A stretch of DNA of 64,000 nt from contig JADEYG010000009.1 in the NCBI GenBank assembly GCA_016906335.1, forward strand, positions 1,417,001-1,481,000, in the 5' to 3' direction. The stretch comes from Novakomyces olei (lineage: Eukaryota > Ascomycota > Novakomycetes > Novakomycetales > Novakomycetaceae). The notes under the pieces were generated by a model. It was not told the DNA's origin and did no database searches. It saw only the letters and a list, made by a program, of their open reading frames with translations. Shown here in pieces: positions 1 to 10,171 of the stretch. The translations under genes and the position numbers were made by a program. The number at the start of each line of letters is the position of its first letter. Within the stretch, counting starts at the first letter, position 1.

Positions 1-39
1 AATCCTGAAACGACTAAACCAACGTAAACCAACCCTTAA

Positions 40-969
40 TCAAATATCGTCCGCTCCCCATCCATTCCGGCCAATCGTGACTTGTTCGCCAGGCTTGAAC
101 GCGGGCATACCCAGGTAAGGGCACGATGAGCATCGGAAAGCATCGCCGAGGTAGCAGCTACCACAGCTAGAAACCGGCTTCCCTGGTTTTGTAAAATCCA
201 CCTCTGACTGATCCATTCCCAAAGAGCTCAGGCTTACTGCCGCCTGCGTTGTGGCCCGTGCATTCTCCTCCTCTTCTTCCATCTCACGCAGGCCACAGGT
301 ACAGTTCTTGCACGCCTTCTTCTTTTTTCCCGGCTTCGGTTTACATTCTGGAGGCTGCACAACAGGCCGAAACGAATCCATATCGTCTAAGAAGGTGTCC
401 TCGTCTATTAAATCATCGTCATCTCCTTCATTTTCATCATCAATGGAGAGGCCTAAAGCCGCCATCCGTGAGTGCGAAGAGCCATTCTTGTTCAGCTGCC
501 TTTGCTGGCGTAGTGGCACAGCCGTCGCTGCCGCCTCTTCTGGCTTTGTCAAGTAAAGCAGACCAGCCTTCTCCTCGGCAACAAAGCCAGACATAATAGC
601 AGCAGTCCGTAAGGCGTTGCTCTCAGCCGACACGACTAAACTTTTGCCCATTTTTAGAGCCGATTTGATTTTTGGTAAAAGCGAGATAAACTGCTGCATA
701 TCATTTTCGTCAGCAGCAACATAAATGTGATCGTATTTCTGCGGCGGCAATTGCGCTATACCCATTTGAACACGGTCAATCATTTGTAACTCTTGCCGCT
801 CGGGAAAGGCTTTCATCAGCTGCTCCAGCTGTTGGGCTTCTGTAGCAAAAGCAGCAGTAGCAAGTATGAGGCCCTGACCCCGCGCTGATTTTGCGGCCGC
901 CAGCCTTGCTTGTGAGTTGTTCATTTGTGCAGAGGTAGTGTCCCTGCTGTCGAGCAAAACTACCGTCAT
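40..969 (-). CDS. DRE2: Anamorsin/CIAPIN1-type Fe-S protein Dre2
   Basis: Dre2 passes electrons from the diflavin reductase Tah18 to the cytosolic iron-sulfur assembly machinery. The N-terminal ~150 residues form the degenerate methyltransferase-like domain. A linker carries the conserved acidic IDEDTFLDD motif. The C-terminus has both cluster sites: C-x7-C-x2-C-x-C (ending ACKNCTC) and the twin CX2C pair CGSC...CSSC. From the ATG at 967-969 the product is 309 aa, a normal family length. The frame stays open to 1041, but the codon there is GTG and an in-frame stop lies just above it. I saw no upstream ATG exon, so the start at 969 is an inference. Telomere-like repeats lie about 260 bp upstream. 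Confidence 0.93.
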   Translation of the reverse strand: MTVVLLDSRDTTSAQMNNSQARLAAAKSARGQGLILATAAFATEAQQLEQLMKAFPERQELQMIDRVQMGIAQLPPQKYDHIYVAADENDMQQFISLLPKIKSALKMGKSLVVSAESNALRTAAIMSGFVAEEKAGLLYLTKPEEAAATAVPLRQQRQLNKNGSSHSRMAALGLSIDDENEGDDDDLIDEDTFLDDMDSFRPVVQPPECKPKPGKKKKACKNCTCGLREMEEEEENARATTQAAVSLSSLGMDQSEVDFTKPGKPVSSCGSCYLGDAFRCSSCPYLGMPAFKPGEQVTIGRNGWGADDI

Positions 970-1041
970 TTCGTGACTAGCGGAGACTGATGATGGCCTC
1001 GTTTTTGCCTGGCGCAAACAGTCTTTTAAAAGATCACTCAC

Positions 1042-1412
1042 TAATTATACAATTTTTTCTTTTTCGTTTCTTGTATGTCTTATTACTAATGATGAATTTG
1101 CGATGGTCGCCTAAGGAATAAGAGACGTTTGATACGCTAATGCCTATTTGTAAATATCTATTAGTAATGAATGAGTAATATATCAGCAATAGCTTTACGT
1201 AATATAATATAATAGCAAATAGTGACCTATTAACCCTAACCCTTGGTCGTAATTATAAAAACATTTCAACCATGTTGCTGGTAACAACCTTGGTTATCAA
1301 TAATTGAGGCACTACAAGTAGAGATTAACTTTTACACTTGAAAAATTGCTAATAGAGAGAATCCGCATAGACAAGTGTTGTCCAAACAATCATATTAGTA
1401 TTATCCGTTTTT
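1042..1412. other. intergenic: DRE2 promoter / CLF1 3' side
   Basis: AT-rich spacer with no supported gene. It contains a short telomere-type run, TTAACCCTAACCCTT, at 1230-1244. No other clear motif was seen. Confidence 0.6.
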
Positions 1413-3591
1413 TTAGCTCTCCTCGCCATCGCCATCGCCATCGCCATCGCCTTCTGCGTCGACCTGTTTGGCTTCCTGTCTCCGTTTCTGCCACTCTTGT
1501 GCCATAGCCATCATCTTCAGCATCTTACCAGAGCCCTCATCGCGATCTCCAGGGAAGATATAGTCATGGTACTCCTCTGAAGAGCCATCTTGAAGGCGCC
1601 GACGCTTAGTCACTACCCGTGGCAATTGCGCTTTCACTCTAGCCTCGGATTCCTTGTTGCCGTGTACGCTCTCAAAGGCCTGCCAGGCTTCCAGCAGCAC
1701 AAGACGCTCCTCCCGTAGTCGTAAATCGCGCAGACGCTCTTGCGCTTTGACAAAGACCCGGCGAGCCCTCTCGATGGCTGTGGGTGAAGCTTCGTCTTCA
1801 CGCTCTGGTTCTTCGTCATCGTCCTCCATGTGTGATACTTCAAAGTTGGCAAAACTGACCCAAACTTTAACATGATTTGTACGCTCCAGAAGCCTTTCGT
1901 ACAGAGCCCGAGCACGCTCATACTCGTCTTGCTCAAACTCATAGTCGATGTACGCCTTCCACACTGCCTCGGGCATTTCTAATACAGGCTGGGCAATGGC
2001 TAAATCGAAAACGGCCCGGGTCCTCTCCTCATCGCCCAGCCGAGCTTCCAACGAGGCAAATCCAATCCAGGCTAGGCAGTGCGAAGGATCGTACTCCAAC
2101 CATTTTTCGTACAGTGTACGACAGCGATCAAACTCTTTTAAATCGTCCTCAAACTTTATATAACCGCTAAACAGTTTTGGCTTGGGGCACTGGCCGATGG
2201 CCTGGCCAAGGGCTTTACGGGCACTCGGCAAATCCTCCCTGCGTAAACAAAACTGAGCAAAATTCAGCCAGACTTTAGCAAACGTAAATTTTTTATGGGG
2301 CACTAGTCGCAAACACTGGCGGTACACCTGCCGAGCCCTATCGAAATCCTGTGTCGTTGTTTCCTCATACAGGGCGTAAAAGAGCCAGAGGTAAATGTAC
2401 CTTCGCCAGTGCCTTTTTTCCTCTGTCGGGGGCACCTGTGCTACTGCCCGCTCATACACGTCACGCACACGCTCAGGATCAGCACCAGCACTCTCCTCCA
2501 GCGCAGCTAAATCAAACCAAGCGTCGTAATTGCGAGGAGAGGTCCGCACTTCATTCTCATACCCGACTCTGCGTTTGCCAATGACCACCTGCTCAATACC
2601 CTCACGGTCCCCGTACTGCTTTTCAAACTGGGTATACTCCCTGTACAGTGTTTGGCTTTGGCCACGAGGCAGCTGGTCGAGAGCGTAGCGGAAGATGACT
2701 CGAGCCCGCTCGAGTTCGCGTTGCCGTGCTTCAAACAGGGCAAATCCAATGTAGACACGTTCATCAGTGTGCTCCTTCAGCGTATCAATAGCCAGAGTAA
2801 AGACCTGCCTGACTGCGTTTAGATCACCAATTTCCTCTTCAAAGTGAGCCCACCGCAGCCAGTTGCGTGGCTGCGGGTGTACTATTGTAAGCCTCTCGTA
2901 TATACTACGAGCCTTGTGTGGCTCACCGTACCGCCGCTCGAGCCGTACGTAATTGAGCCAGACAGACTCGTCAGGCTCCCACTGCATCCATCGCTCGTAT
3001 ATCTGCCGCACACCGGCAGTATTGCCCAGCGTCTCCTCCATGTATACGTACTTGTACCATAACTTATCGACCCGTGGCAGTATCGTTACCGCCCGATCAA
3101 ACAGGTTCCGTGCATGGTTTATGTTTCGCGTCCGCATCTCTGCGTCAATGTACTTGATCCATACTTGCACTTTAGTCGCGTGCTGCAGGAGAGCACGCTC
3201 AAAGACACTGCGGCCTCGAGCGTACTGATCGTGCTCAAACTCCCAAAGCGCATACTGCGTCCACGTGTTGGGGTTCTCTGCCTTGCGTCTAATGTACGTC
3301 TCAAAGGTATTGCGCTGCCGAGCCATTTCGTCCAACAGCTCATCTTGGTCAGCCAAAGCCAGAGCGCGTCCGTCAGTGTCGGGTTTTGTCTCGCGCCTCT
3401 CAAAGGACTCTCGTAAAAGCTGCTCCGCCGAGATCTGACGATTAGAATACTGCTCTCCATTGGGGAACTTGAAAAAGAAAAAGAAGGAAAAGAAGGAAAA
3501 ATAAAAGAGAAAAAAAAATAATATATATATATCTCACCTGAACAGGCGCAGGCGCCTTGTTCTTGACACGCGGAGGACCGCGTTCCGACAT
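1413..3591 (-). CDS. CLF1: Pre-mRNA splicing factor Clf1 / crooked neck (HAT repeats)
   Basis: A scaffold of the Prp19-associated (NTC) complex needed for spliceosome assembly in the nucleus. Exons are 3538..3591 and 1413..3467, giving 702 aa. The 18-residue first exon, MSERGPPRVKNKAPAPVQ, is the signature Clf1 N-terminus, and it joins in phase 0 across a 70-nt intron with a long pyrimidine tract. The second exon continues with ISAEQLLRE and then a full array of HAT repeats (W...Y.xxE pattern) to about residue 640. The tail is acidic and Gly/Asp-rich, encoded by a small GATGGC repeat near 1425-1455. Length and repeat content match the family. Confidence 0.95.
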
Positions 3592-4041
3592 GGCGGTGTC
3601 TCTGCTGTAGGGCAAACTGACTCTACGCTTGCTGACTTGATTGTAGGGTGGTAATTATTATTCTCCAGCTGAAATTGCTAATAAAACCATGGAAACAAAT
3701 TATATATGAATATATAATGTTCTACAATTATTGTTTTATTTTGCCAATATTATTATTATACCTGCCAATTTTGATAATTTATTATTTATTATTTTTAATG
3801 ATTCAATTATTCAATTATTTTTGATAGTAATAGTTTAAATATTCAATAATTTAATAATTTAATAATTTAATAATTTAATAATTTAATAATTTAATAATTT
3901 AATAATTTAATAATTTAATAATTTAATAATTTAATAATTTAATAATTTAATAATTTAATAATTTAATAATTTAATAATTTAACAATTTAATAATTTAATA
4001 ATTTAATAATACGTCTTGAACGGCACTCTCAATGTCCGACA
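3592..4041. repeat. intergenic with 9-bp AT satellite before XPF
   Basis: Spacer between the divergently transcribed CLF1 and XPF genes. From about 3846 to 4010 it is an almost perfect tandem array of the 9-mer TAATAATTT, about 18 copies with a single visible variant (ACAATTT near 3980). The array ends only ~30 bp before the XPF ATG. The rest is AT-rich without recognisable sites. Confidence 0.9.
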
Positions 4042-6894
4042 ATGACAGACGAGGCAGAGGAAATGGCAGACGTCGGCCTGCAACTGCCATTTCAGCTCGA
4101 ACTGCTTCGCGAGATTCATGAGCAGGAAGGGTTAGTTGTGGCAGCGCGCGGCCTTGGCCTTTTGCAGATGGTCGCCACACTGTTGCACGCGTATGACAGA
4201 GTGGGAAAGCTCGTGATTCTTGTCGGCGCAGATGCTCGGGAGAACGAGTACATTGGCGAGGCAATGGCCATGCAAGCGGAGGCGGCACAAGTGTCTGCTT
4301 TCCCAGAGCCAAAAGGAGCCAATGGCAGCGCAGCAAACGGATCTACTTTACACCGTAAAGGCCTCCGAGTCATAAACAACGAGTCAATGTCGGTAGAAAA
4401 GCGGGAGCAGTTGTACAAACTGGGCGGCATTTTCAGCATTACTAGCCGGATTCTTGTTGTAGATTTGCTGACGAGTATATTGCCGCAGTCCAGTGTCACT
4501 GGTCTCGTTGTCCTGCACGCGGAGAAGGTGACGGCTGCTTCAATGGAGGCCTGGATTATGCGTATCTTTCGCAGGCAGTCGGAAGACGGATTCATTAAAG
4601 CCTTTTCCGAAACACCAGAGCCTTTTGTGACCGGGTTTAATCCGCTGGCGAATATGCTGAGGAACCTTTTCTTACAAAACGTTTACCTCTGGCCCCGATT
4701 CCATATCGGCGTATCGGCCAGTCTGGACGCGGGCAACGGACAGGTCATTGAACTCGATGTGGCAATGACGGAGCGAATGCGTGAAATACAGCACAACTTG
4801 ATTGAATGCACAGAGGCAACTATAAAGGAAATCAAACGGCTCAATTCTGGTGTTGTAGACTTGGACGAGGGAGAGGAGAATCAGGACTCTTGGAGTATGA
4901 CATCATCAGCACTTCATCGGCAGTTTGATTTAGTTGTGCAACGGCAACTTGACCCAGTTTGGCACCGTGTCTCCTTTAAAACGCGTCAGTTATGCAGAGA
5001 TCTTACCGTACTGCGTAACTTGTTTCAATACTTGCTGTGCTATGACTGTGTAGATTTTTTACGAGTGGTGGAGACTATAATTGCCGCTAATGCTCACGAT
5101 GGAATCCACCGTGTTCAGTCGCCCTGGGTCCTGATGGACGCCGGTCAACGCGTCTTTCAGCTGGCACGTGATCGCGTTTATGAGCAGCCAAGTACCAACA
5201 GTGCAGGAGCTGGACAGGGCCGTCAGGATACAGCTCCAGTCCCGGTACTTGAGCCGTTGCCAAAGTGGCAAATGCTGGCTGACATTATGCAGGAGGTAGA
5301 GGTCAATTTACAGATGCATCCGCCTCCACCGTCCTGCTCTCGCACTACTCTAATCATGTGCGGCGACGAACGTACGGCGAGGCAGATTCGGGAGTACCTG
5401 CAAAGCTGTACCCTAACGAGCAATAACGACGGGGACCGTGAGCCTTTAGCACAGGATAATGTACTGCGTGAAAAGTATACCGATTTTTTGGTCTGGAAAA
5501 ACACATTATTGAAAATGAGGAAAGCTCATTTTGGCAGTAGTGCGAATAGCGCCTGGTCCGCTGCTTCTCAGGCGGCAGCAAGTGCAACTACAAATTCCAG
5601 TGCAAATATAGTGCCTCGATCAGCTGCTCCACCGAATAAACGTAGACGGGTACGGGGCGGCGGAGGCAACTCGGCTTCTCAAGTGCCTTCACGGCCACCA
5701 GTAGTAACTTTGCAGGACGAAATATCACAGTTTGAAGCGATAACAATGAACCTTAGACCCTCTGATGCAATGGCCGGCCAAGAAGTAATGGACGAGTATT
5801 ACGAACTGCTGGATCAGGACAGCCTTGTGGTCGTTTTGCCCTTTGATGGAGACATGGATTTCCGAGCACTGACTGAACTACAGCCGCACTGTGTCGTCAT
5901 GTACGATCCCGACGCCAGTTTTGTACGCAGAGTCGAAGTTTACAGAGCAGGGCAGCAGGCGCACTATGATGTTCGCCTGTACTTTATGTACTATGGCGGC
6001 TCAATGGAGGAGCAACGGTACCTGTCGGAAGTTCGGCGGGAGAAGGATGCGTTTACTCGCTTGATCAGGGAGAAAGCAGAGCTGGCTCTGACGCTCAAGA
6101 CGCCAGCGGAGCTGGTTGGGAACGATGCACTCGACGCTCAAGACCGGTTTTTCCATACATTAAATACTCGCATTGCTGGGGGCGGAAGGGTAAAGGCAAG
6201 TGCTGAACCTCCGCGTGTAATTACGGATATTAGAGAAGTGAGGAGCTCATTGCCCGCACTTTTAGATGGCCGCGGAATGATTGTAATACCGTGTCAGCTG
6301 ATTGTCGGTGACTATATAATTGCACCTGACTTGTGTATCGAAAGAAAGTCTGTAAAGGACTTGATTCAATCACTAAACAGTGGGCGACTGTACTCGCAGT
6401 GTGAGATGATGCTGGCGCATTACGCAACGCCAATACTGCTTATAGAGTTTGGGACCAACAAGTCATTTGCCCTCGAGCCTTTTATAGATCTCTCTGGCGG
6501 CATTGGACAATCAGATTTGCAAACAAAGCTCGTCATGCTGAGTCTAGCATTTCCACAGCTTCGTATTATTTGGTCTTCAAACCCTGAGCAGTCGGCGCAG
6601 ATTATTGAGGACACGAAGAGATTGTACGATGAACCTGACCTGCACAAGGCAGTCTCTGCCGGCGTCGAGCCTGGTCAGGATGCCAGTGGGACCATGAACG
6701 AAGCCGCCGTAGGCCTCATGAAAGCCATGCCCATGATGTCGTCTCGGAACTTTCGAAACGTTGTATATGACAAGGAGATTCACAACGTCCGAGACTTTGT
6801 TAATGCTCCGGAAGCAAAGCTGGTAGAGATTCTTGGGCCCGAAGCTGGCCACACGCTGTACAAGTTTTTCAATCTCGATGCCCGGTCGACTTGA
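4042..6894 (+). CDS. RAD1: XPF/Rad1 structure-specific endonuclease
   Basis: Catalytic subunit of the XPF-ERCC1 (Rad1-Rad10) nuclease, which cuts the 5' side of lesions in nucleotide excision repair and acts in cross-link and recombination repair. One 950-aa exon. The N-terminal half is the degenerate SF2 helicase-like region. A basic/low-complexity linker lies around residues 490-545. The ERCC4 nuclease domain near residues 745-800 carries the catalytic GDYIIAP...IERK signature followed by KDL. The last ~65 residues form the helix-hairpin-helix domain used to bind the ERCC1 partner. An out-of-frame ATG 10 nt upstream opens an overlapping short ORF (4032-4121). The size agrees with fungal XPF. 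Confidence 0.96.
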   Translation: MTDEAEEMADVGLQLPFQLELLREIHEQEGLVVAARGLGLLQMVATLLHAYDRVGKLVILVGADARENEYIGEAMAMQAEAAQVSAFPEPKGANGSAANGSTLHRKGLRVINNESMSVEKREQLYKLGGIFSITSRILVVDLLTSILPQSSVTGLVVLHAEKVTAASMEAWIMRIFRRQSEDGFIKAFSETPEPFVTGFNPLANMLRNLFLQNVYLWPRFHIGVSASLDAGNGQVIELDVAMTERMREIQHNLIECTEATIKEIKRLNSGVVDLDEGEENQDSWSMTSSALHRQFDLVVQRQLDPVWHRVSFKTRQLCRDLTVLRNLFQYLLCYDCVDFLRVVETIIAANAHDGIHRVQSPWVLMDAGQRVFQLARDRVYEQPSTNSAGAGQGRQDTAPVPVLEPLPKWQMLADIMQEVEVNLQMHPPPPSCSRTTLIMCGDERTARQIREYLQSCTLTSNNDGDREPLAQDNVLREKYTDFLVWKNTLLKMRKAHFGSSANSAWSAASQAAASATTNSSANIVPRSAAPPNKRRRVRGGGGNSASQVPSRPPVVTLQDEISQFEAITMNLRPSDAMAGQEVMDEYYELLDQDSLVVVLPFDGDMDFRALTELQPHCVVMYDPDASFVRRVEVYRAGQQAHYDVRLYFMYYGGSMEEQRYLSEVRREKDAFTRLIREKAELALTLKTPAELVGNDALDAQDRFFHTLNTRIAGGGRVKASAEPPRVITDIREVRSSLPALLDGRGMIVIPCQLIVGDYIIAPDLCIERKSVKDLIQSLNSGRLYSQCEMMLAHYATPILLIEFGTNKSFALEPFIDLSGGIGQSDLQTKLVMLSLAFPQLRIIWSSNPEQSAQIIEDTKRLYDEPDLHKAVSAGVEPGQDASGTMNEAAVGLMKAMPMMSSRNFRNVVYDKEIHNVRDFVNAPEAKLVEILGPEAGHTLYKFFNLDARST

Positions 6895-7038
6895 GATTAC
6901 ACGATTCGGCAGAGTAGCATTTATCAGTTCTGGTCGCAACTCCGATCATAAACGGGGTTGCAAACAGAAATTGGGGCTTGGCGTGGGCCGATGCCAATTG
7001 AAGTCTTTAACTTTTGCCCAACAGTTTTCCGGCTAGAG

Positions 7039-8270
7039 TTAGAGCTTGCCTCCCGTACATAAATGTCCTACATTATCGCCGAATGGCTGAAACACGAGGC
7101 CATGGCTATCCTCAATTATAGGATTACTGCGACAGTCAATTCGGAAAGTTGTATTCTGGGTTTCGTGTACTCGCAACTGTTCCTTGTTAGCATTGGTGCG
7201 AATACTTTTGAGCCGTAAATGGTTCGCCTTTGAGATGGATTCGGCGTTTTCCGACTGCAGAATTGAGAAAAGAGAAAGCAGGCTTGCATGAGAGAAGTCA
7301 AGACTACTTGACCAGGAGAAAAATCAAAAGTAACACGATTGGGATGATAAGCGTCTATACTACATGTGATGAATAATGATGGACAATATTTGTAAAGAAT
7401 GGAGAAGCAACCGAGGCAAAGATGTAGCACTCAAAAGCAATATAGGAATGGGAGAAAAAAGTCAAAAGGAAACCTAAACAAAATAAAATAAAACAATGTA
7501 AATTAAAATAATGTAAATTAAAATAATGTAAATTAAAATAATGTAAAATAGATGTTACCTGGTGGCAGGTTGCAGTAATTGTAGAATCTTGTGCGCCAGT
7601 AAGATGCACTGCCGCCTTGGCAGACTCGTCGACAAATTCACAAGTGCACCGTATTAATCCCTTAATATGCACAGCAGCCAAAGAGGCTTCCGCAACGACC
7701 TTAATATCACAGTCAGCCATATCTTGAAGCACCAACTGTGTCTGTGTATCCAATCGTTCGTGTACCGATTTATCGTTGCGATAATGGGCCAAGCGCAGTA
7801 CATGCAATGACGCCTCACGTTCAGGCAAGGCATTGCCCACAGACTGCTCTTTTACTTTTTGCTCATGTACCGTTGGCACTGATTCCGTGGCGGTAGTCTG
7901 CGCAAACCGAAACTTGGGTTTTTGGTAATAAGCGGCCTTGTGCCGGGAAAAGGCGTCGAGTAGAGCGTCGAGTGACTACAGTCAGAGTTTAAATGGTCCA
8001 TAATATTATAGTCAGAAATAAGAAAAATCATAAAATCACAAGTGCGCACAAGCATACCTGAGAGCACTGCTTCAGCCCAAAAGGCACGAGACGCGGGACC
8101 GCATCGTTCAGCTCTGCTCTTAATTCCGCAATTTGTGGCACAATTTCCGCAGTCAATATTCCGGAATTGTCTCCCGCCTCGTCAATGTCAGATAATTCGT
8201 CAAGGCGACGACGCAAAAGTGCCACTTTTCCTCGAAACTCACGCGTAAACGCGTCCTCCTGCCGCGGCAT
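7039..8270 (-). CDS. CIN2: Tubulin-folding cofactor C-like protein (TBCC domain)
   Basis: TBCC proteins stimulate GTP hydrolysis by beta-tubulin in the cofactor D/E complex, releasing native tubulin heterodimers. Exons are 8058..8270, 7559..7975 and 7039..7176, all joining in phase 0 to 255 aa. The N-terminus is a helical spectrin-like segment (RRRLDELSD...). The C-terminal half is the beta-helical C-CAP/TBCC domain, with VHLTGAQDSTITATCHQ spliced to LRVHETQNTTF and NPIIEDSHGLVF. The Q-x-R-x-H and IED positions are typical of the family. The last intron is long for this window (382 nt) and contains a ~15-bp AATGTAAATTAAAAT repeat. The gene is divergent from MET8 and shares its 167-bp promoter. 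It could also be an RP2-like paralogue, but the size fits CIN2/TBCC. Confidence 0.85.
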
Positions 8271-8315
8271 TCTCTGGTGTCACAATGCCTCAAGTCTCCT
8301 CATTTTATACCATGG

Positions 8316-8391
8316 TCACGTGACTCATATATTAAATTTTAATCAGATAAATTCGGCACGTGACCTGGTCACGTGCCAAAGTTATCTGATT
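8316..8391. promoter_or_regulatory. Dyad element with CACGTG boxes and GATA-type flanks
   Basis: The 167-bp divergent promoter holds TCACGTGACTCA at 8316-8327, an E-box overlapping a Gcn4-type TGACTCA site. It also holds a 51-bp dyad at 8341-8391. The inner arms GGCACGTGACC (8355-8365) and GGTCACGTGCC (8367-8377) are perfect inverse copies around one base. The outer arms AATCAGATAA and TTATCTGATT share the same centre (8366). CACGTGA is the Cbf1/Met4 core in yeasts and fits control of the sulfite-reductase cofactor gene MET8. Binding by any particular factor is inferred. Confidence 0.75.
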
Positions 8392-8437
8392 GAGCTTTAA
8401 TTCATAAAATTCTGTCCGCGAACGGTCAGTGTGCACA

Positions 8438-9523
8438 ATGTCTTTAGCAGAGACCGAAAAAGTCGAAGGCGGCGGGTACGATCGTGGTCTTTGAGCCACT
8501 GTCAATTGTTCATTTGCGTCATACTTTCTTCTCCAATGTTTTCCCCGCTAATAAAAGGTCTTTACTGCTCGCTTGGCAAGTTCGCGATCGGCCGGTACTG
8601 GTCGTAGGAGGCGGAGAAGTGGCCTCTGGCCGCGTGCAAAAGCTGCTTGTGGCCGATGCGAGAGTAACGGTAGTGTGCCCAATTGTCAAGAGCCCGGAAA
8701 TTCAGAGCTATATCTCCTCTGGAGCAGTGAGGCATTTGCAACGTGAGTTCATGCCTGAGGATTTGAATGGCGCCGCCATAGTAATGACAGCGATCGATGA
8801 CGGCAACGCCAGCCGAGAGGTTTTCAAGCTGTGCAGGCAGCATAAAATCCCGGTGAACGTGGCAGACGTTCCGAGCGAATGCGATTTTTATTTCGGCTCA
8901 GAAATTCGGGATGGCCCGCTTCAGATTATGGTATCCACCAATGGCAATGGTCCAAGGGTCGCGCGTTTAGTGCGCCAGCGGATCGAGCAGGCTCTTCCTC
9001 CTAATGCGGGGAAGGCTATTAAAAATGTGGGGCGGCTGCGTGAGAAATTGCGAGAACGTTGCCCGGAAGCTGAAGCGTCGGGACGACGCATGAAATGGTA
9101 AGTTTAAACTGTGCGGGACTCTTAGATTGAGATTTGATGATTGTTTGATGTCTATAGTATGAATTTAATTGCCATGATTTATCGGTTTATTCCTTATGGC
9201 AAGCTTGTATCCGTTTATGCGGTCTTTTGACTCAATGTTTTCTTTTAATTTATAATATCTGTTTATCTATGGTCCCTTTGATACGCTTGCTTCTAACAAT
9301 ATCTAGGATGTCGGCCGTTTGCGATACGTGGAACCTGTCTGAGCTTGAAACTCTAACAGAGCCACAAATGGATTTTTTAGTTGATTCATTTGAGCGCGAT
9401 ATTGTGCCGGAGCCTGCATGGCGCACTCTTCAGCGGCTTGCTACAATTGCCGCTTTTCCTGCTGGGATGATGCTGTATGAGATTCCAACTTTTCACCTTG
9501 GTTTGATAATTTTGACATGCTGA
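8438..9523 (+). CDS. MET8: Siroheme synthase Met8 (precorrin-2 dehydrogenase/ferrochelatase)
   Basis: Makes siroheme, the cofactor of sulfite reductase, from precorrin-2 by NAD-dependent oxidation and iron insertion. Exons are 8438..8475, 8558..9097 and 9307..9523, giving 264 aa against 274 in budding yeast. The first join creates GGGS before LLLAWQVRDRPVLVVGGGEV, matching other fungal Met8 proteins that have a Gly-rich lead. The Rossmann motif VVGGGEVASGR follows. NVADVPSECDFYF contains the conserved catalytic Asp. The first intron uses an unusual GTACGA donor. The last ~15 residues are poorly conserved, so a further 3' intron cannot be excluded. The promoter E-boxes agree with sulfur-pathway regulation. 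Confidence 0.9.
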
Positions 9524-10171
9524 GGTTTTTTCACGCTTCAATTGTGCGTTGTCTATTTCTAACTGTTTCCATCAAGTTGTATCATTTGATTTGGCACGAC
9601 TATATTTTGACTTCTCGCTATTTTATTCTAATATTTTCCTTTCTGTAGCAAAATAACTCAACACCTCTTTATTATTCTGACTAGTGCTAATGCAAGTGGC
9701 CTGGCTTTGGCGCGGCGCCTGTTCCGACGAATTCATTAGGCACTTTTGCTTTGGTTTGAATTATTCGGGATATATCGCGGTATATAATAATGTATATATG
9801 TGGCTCAAAAAATAATAAACGATCAGTAGAACAAGCCGTATAAAGTATGAAAGATGTGTTGAAGAGACCAGCCAAGCAAGCACAAAGCAGCAATTAATAA
9901 ATTGCTGTGATAGAACCGTAATATCACACGTGACATCGAATGCTTCCCAGAAGAATCACTTGTATTTATGGTAGAGACACGACCCAACAAGTATCGTTTG
10001 TTTGATATTTATTTGAGAATTATTTTTTGTCAATTATTTTGCAACGCAATTATTTTGCTTTTTAATATAATATGTGACTATTTCAAAGCAATAATCGCGT
10101 CAAGAGATTTTGTGGAGAAGCTGTTGCAATACACGGCAGCCAATAAAATAGGACTCAATGGGCTGGCTATA
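9524..10171. other. intergenic before ALG12
   Basis: AT-rich, with no supported gene. It carries a single ACACGTGACATC E-box-like site at about 9925-9936. The reading frame is open upstream of the ALG12 ATG from 9968, but that stretch looks like AT-rich leader rather than protein. Confidence 0.5.

Noticed and set aside
9968-10171. N-terminal extension of ALG12 upstream of 10172
   Set aside because: The open frame is AT-rich hydrophobic leader without similarity; family similarity begins at MKYVVSG.
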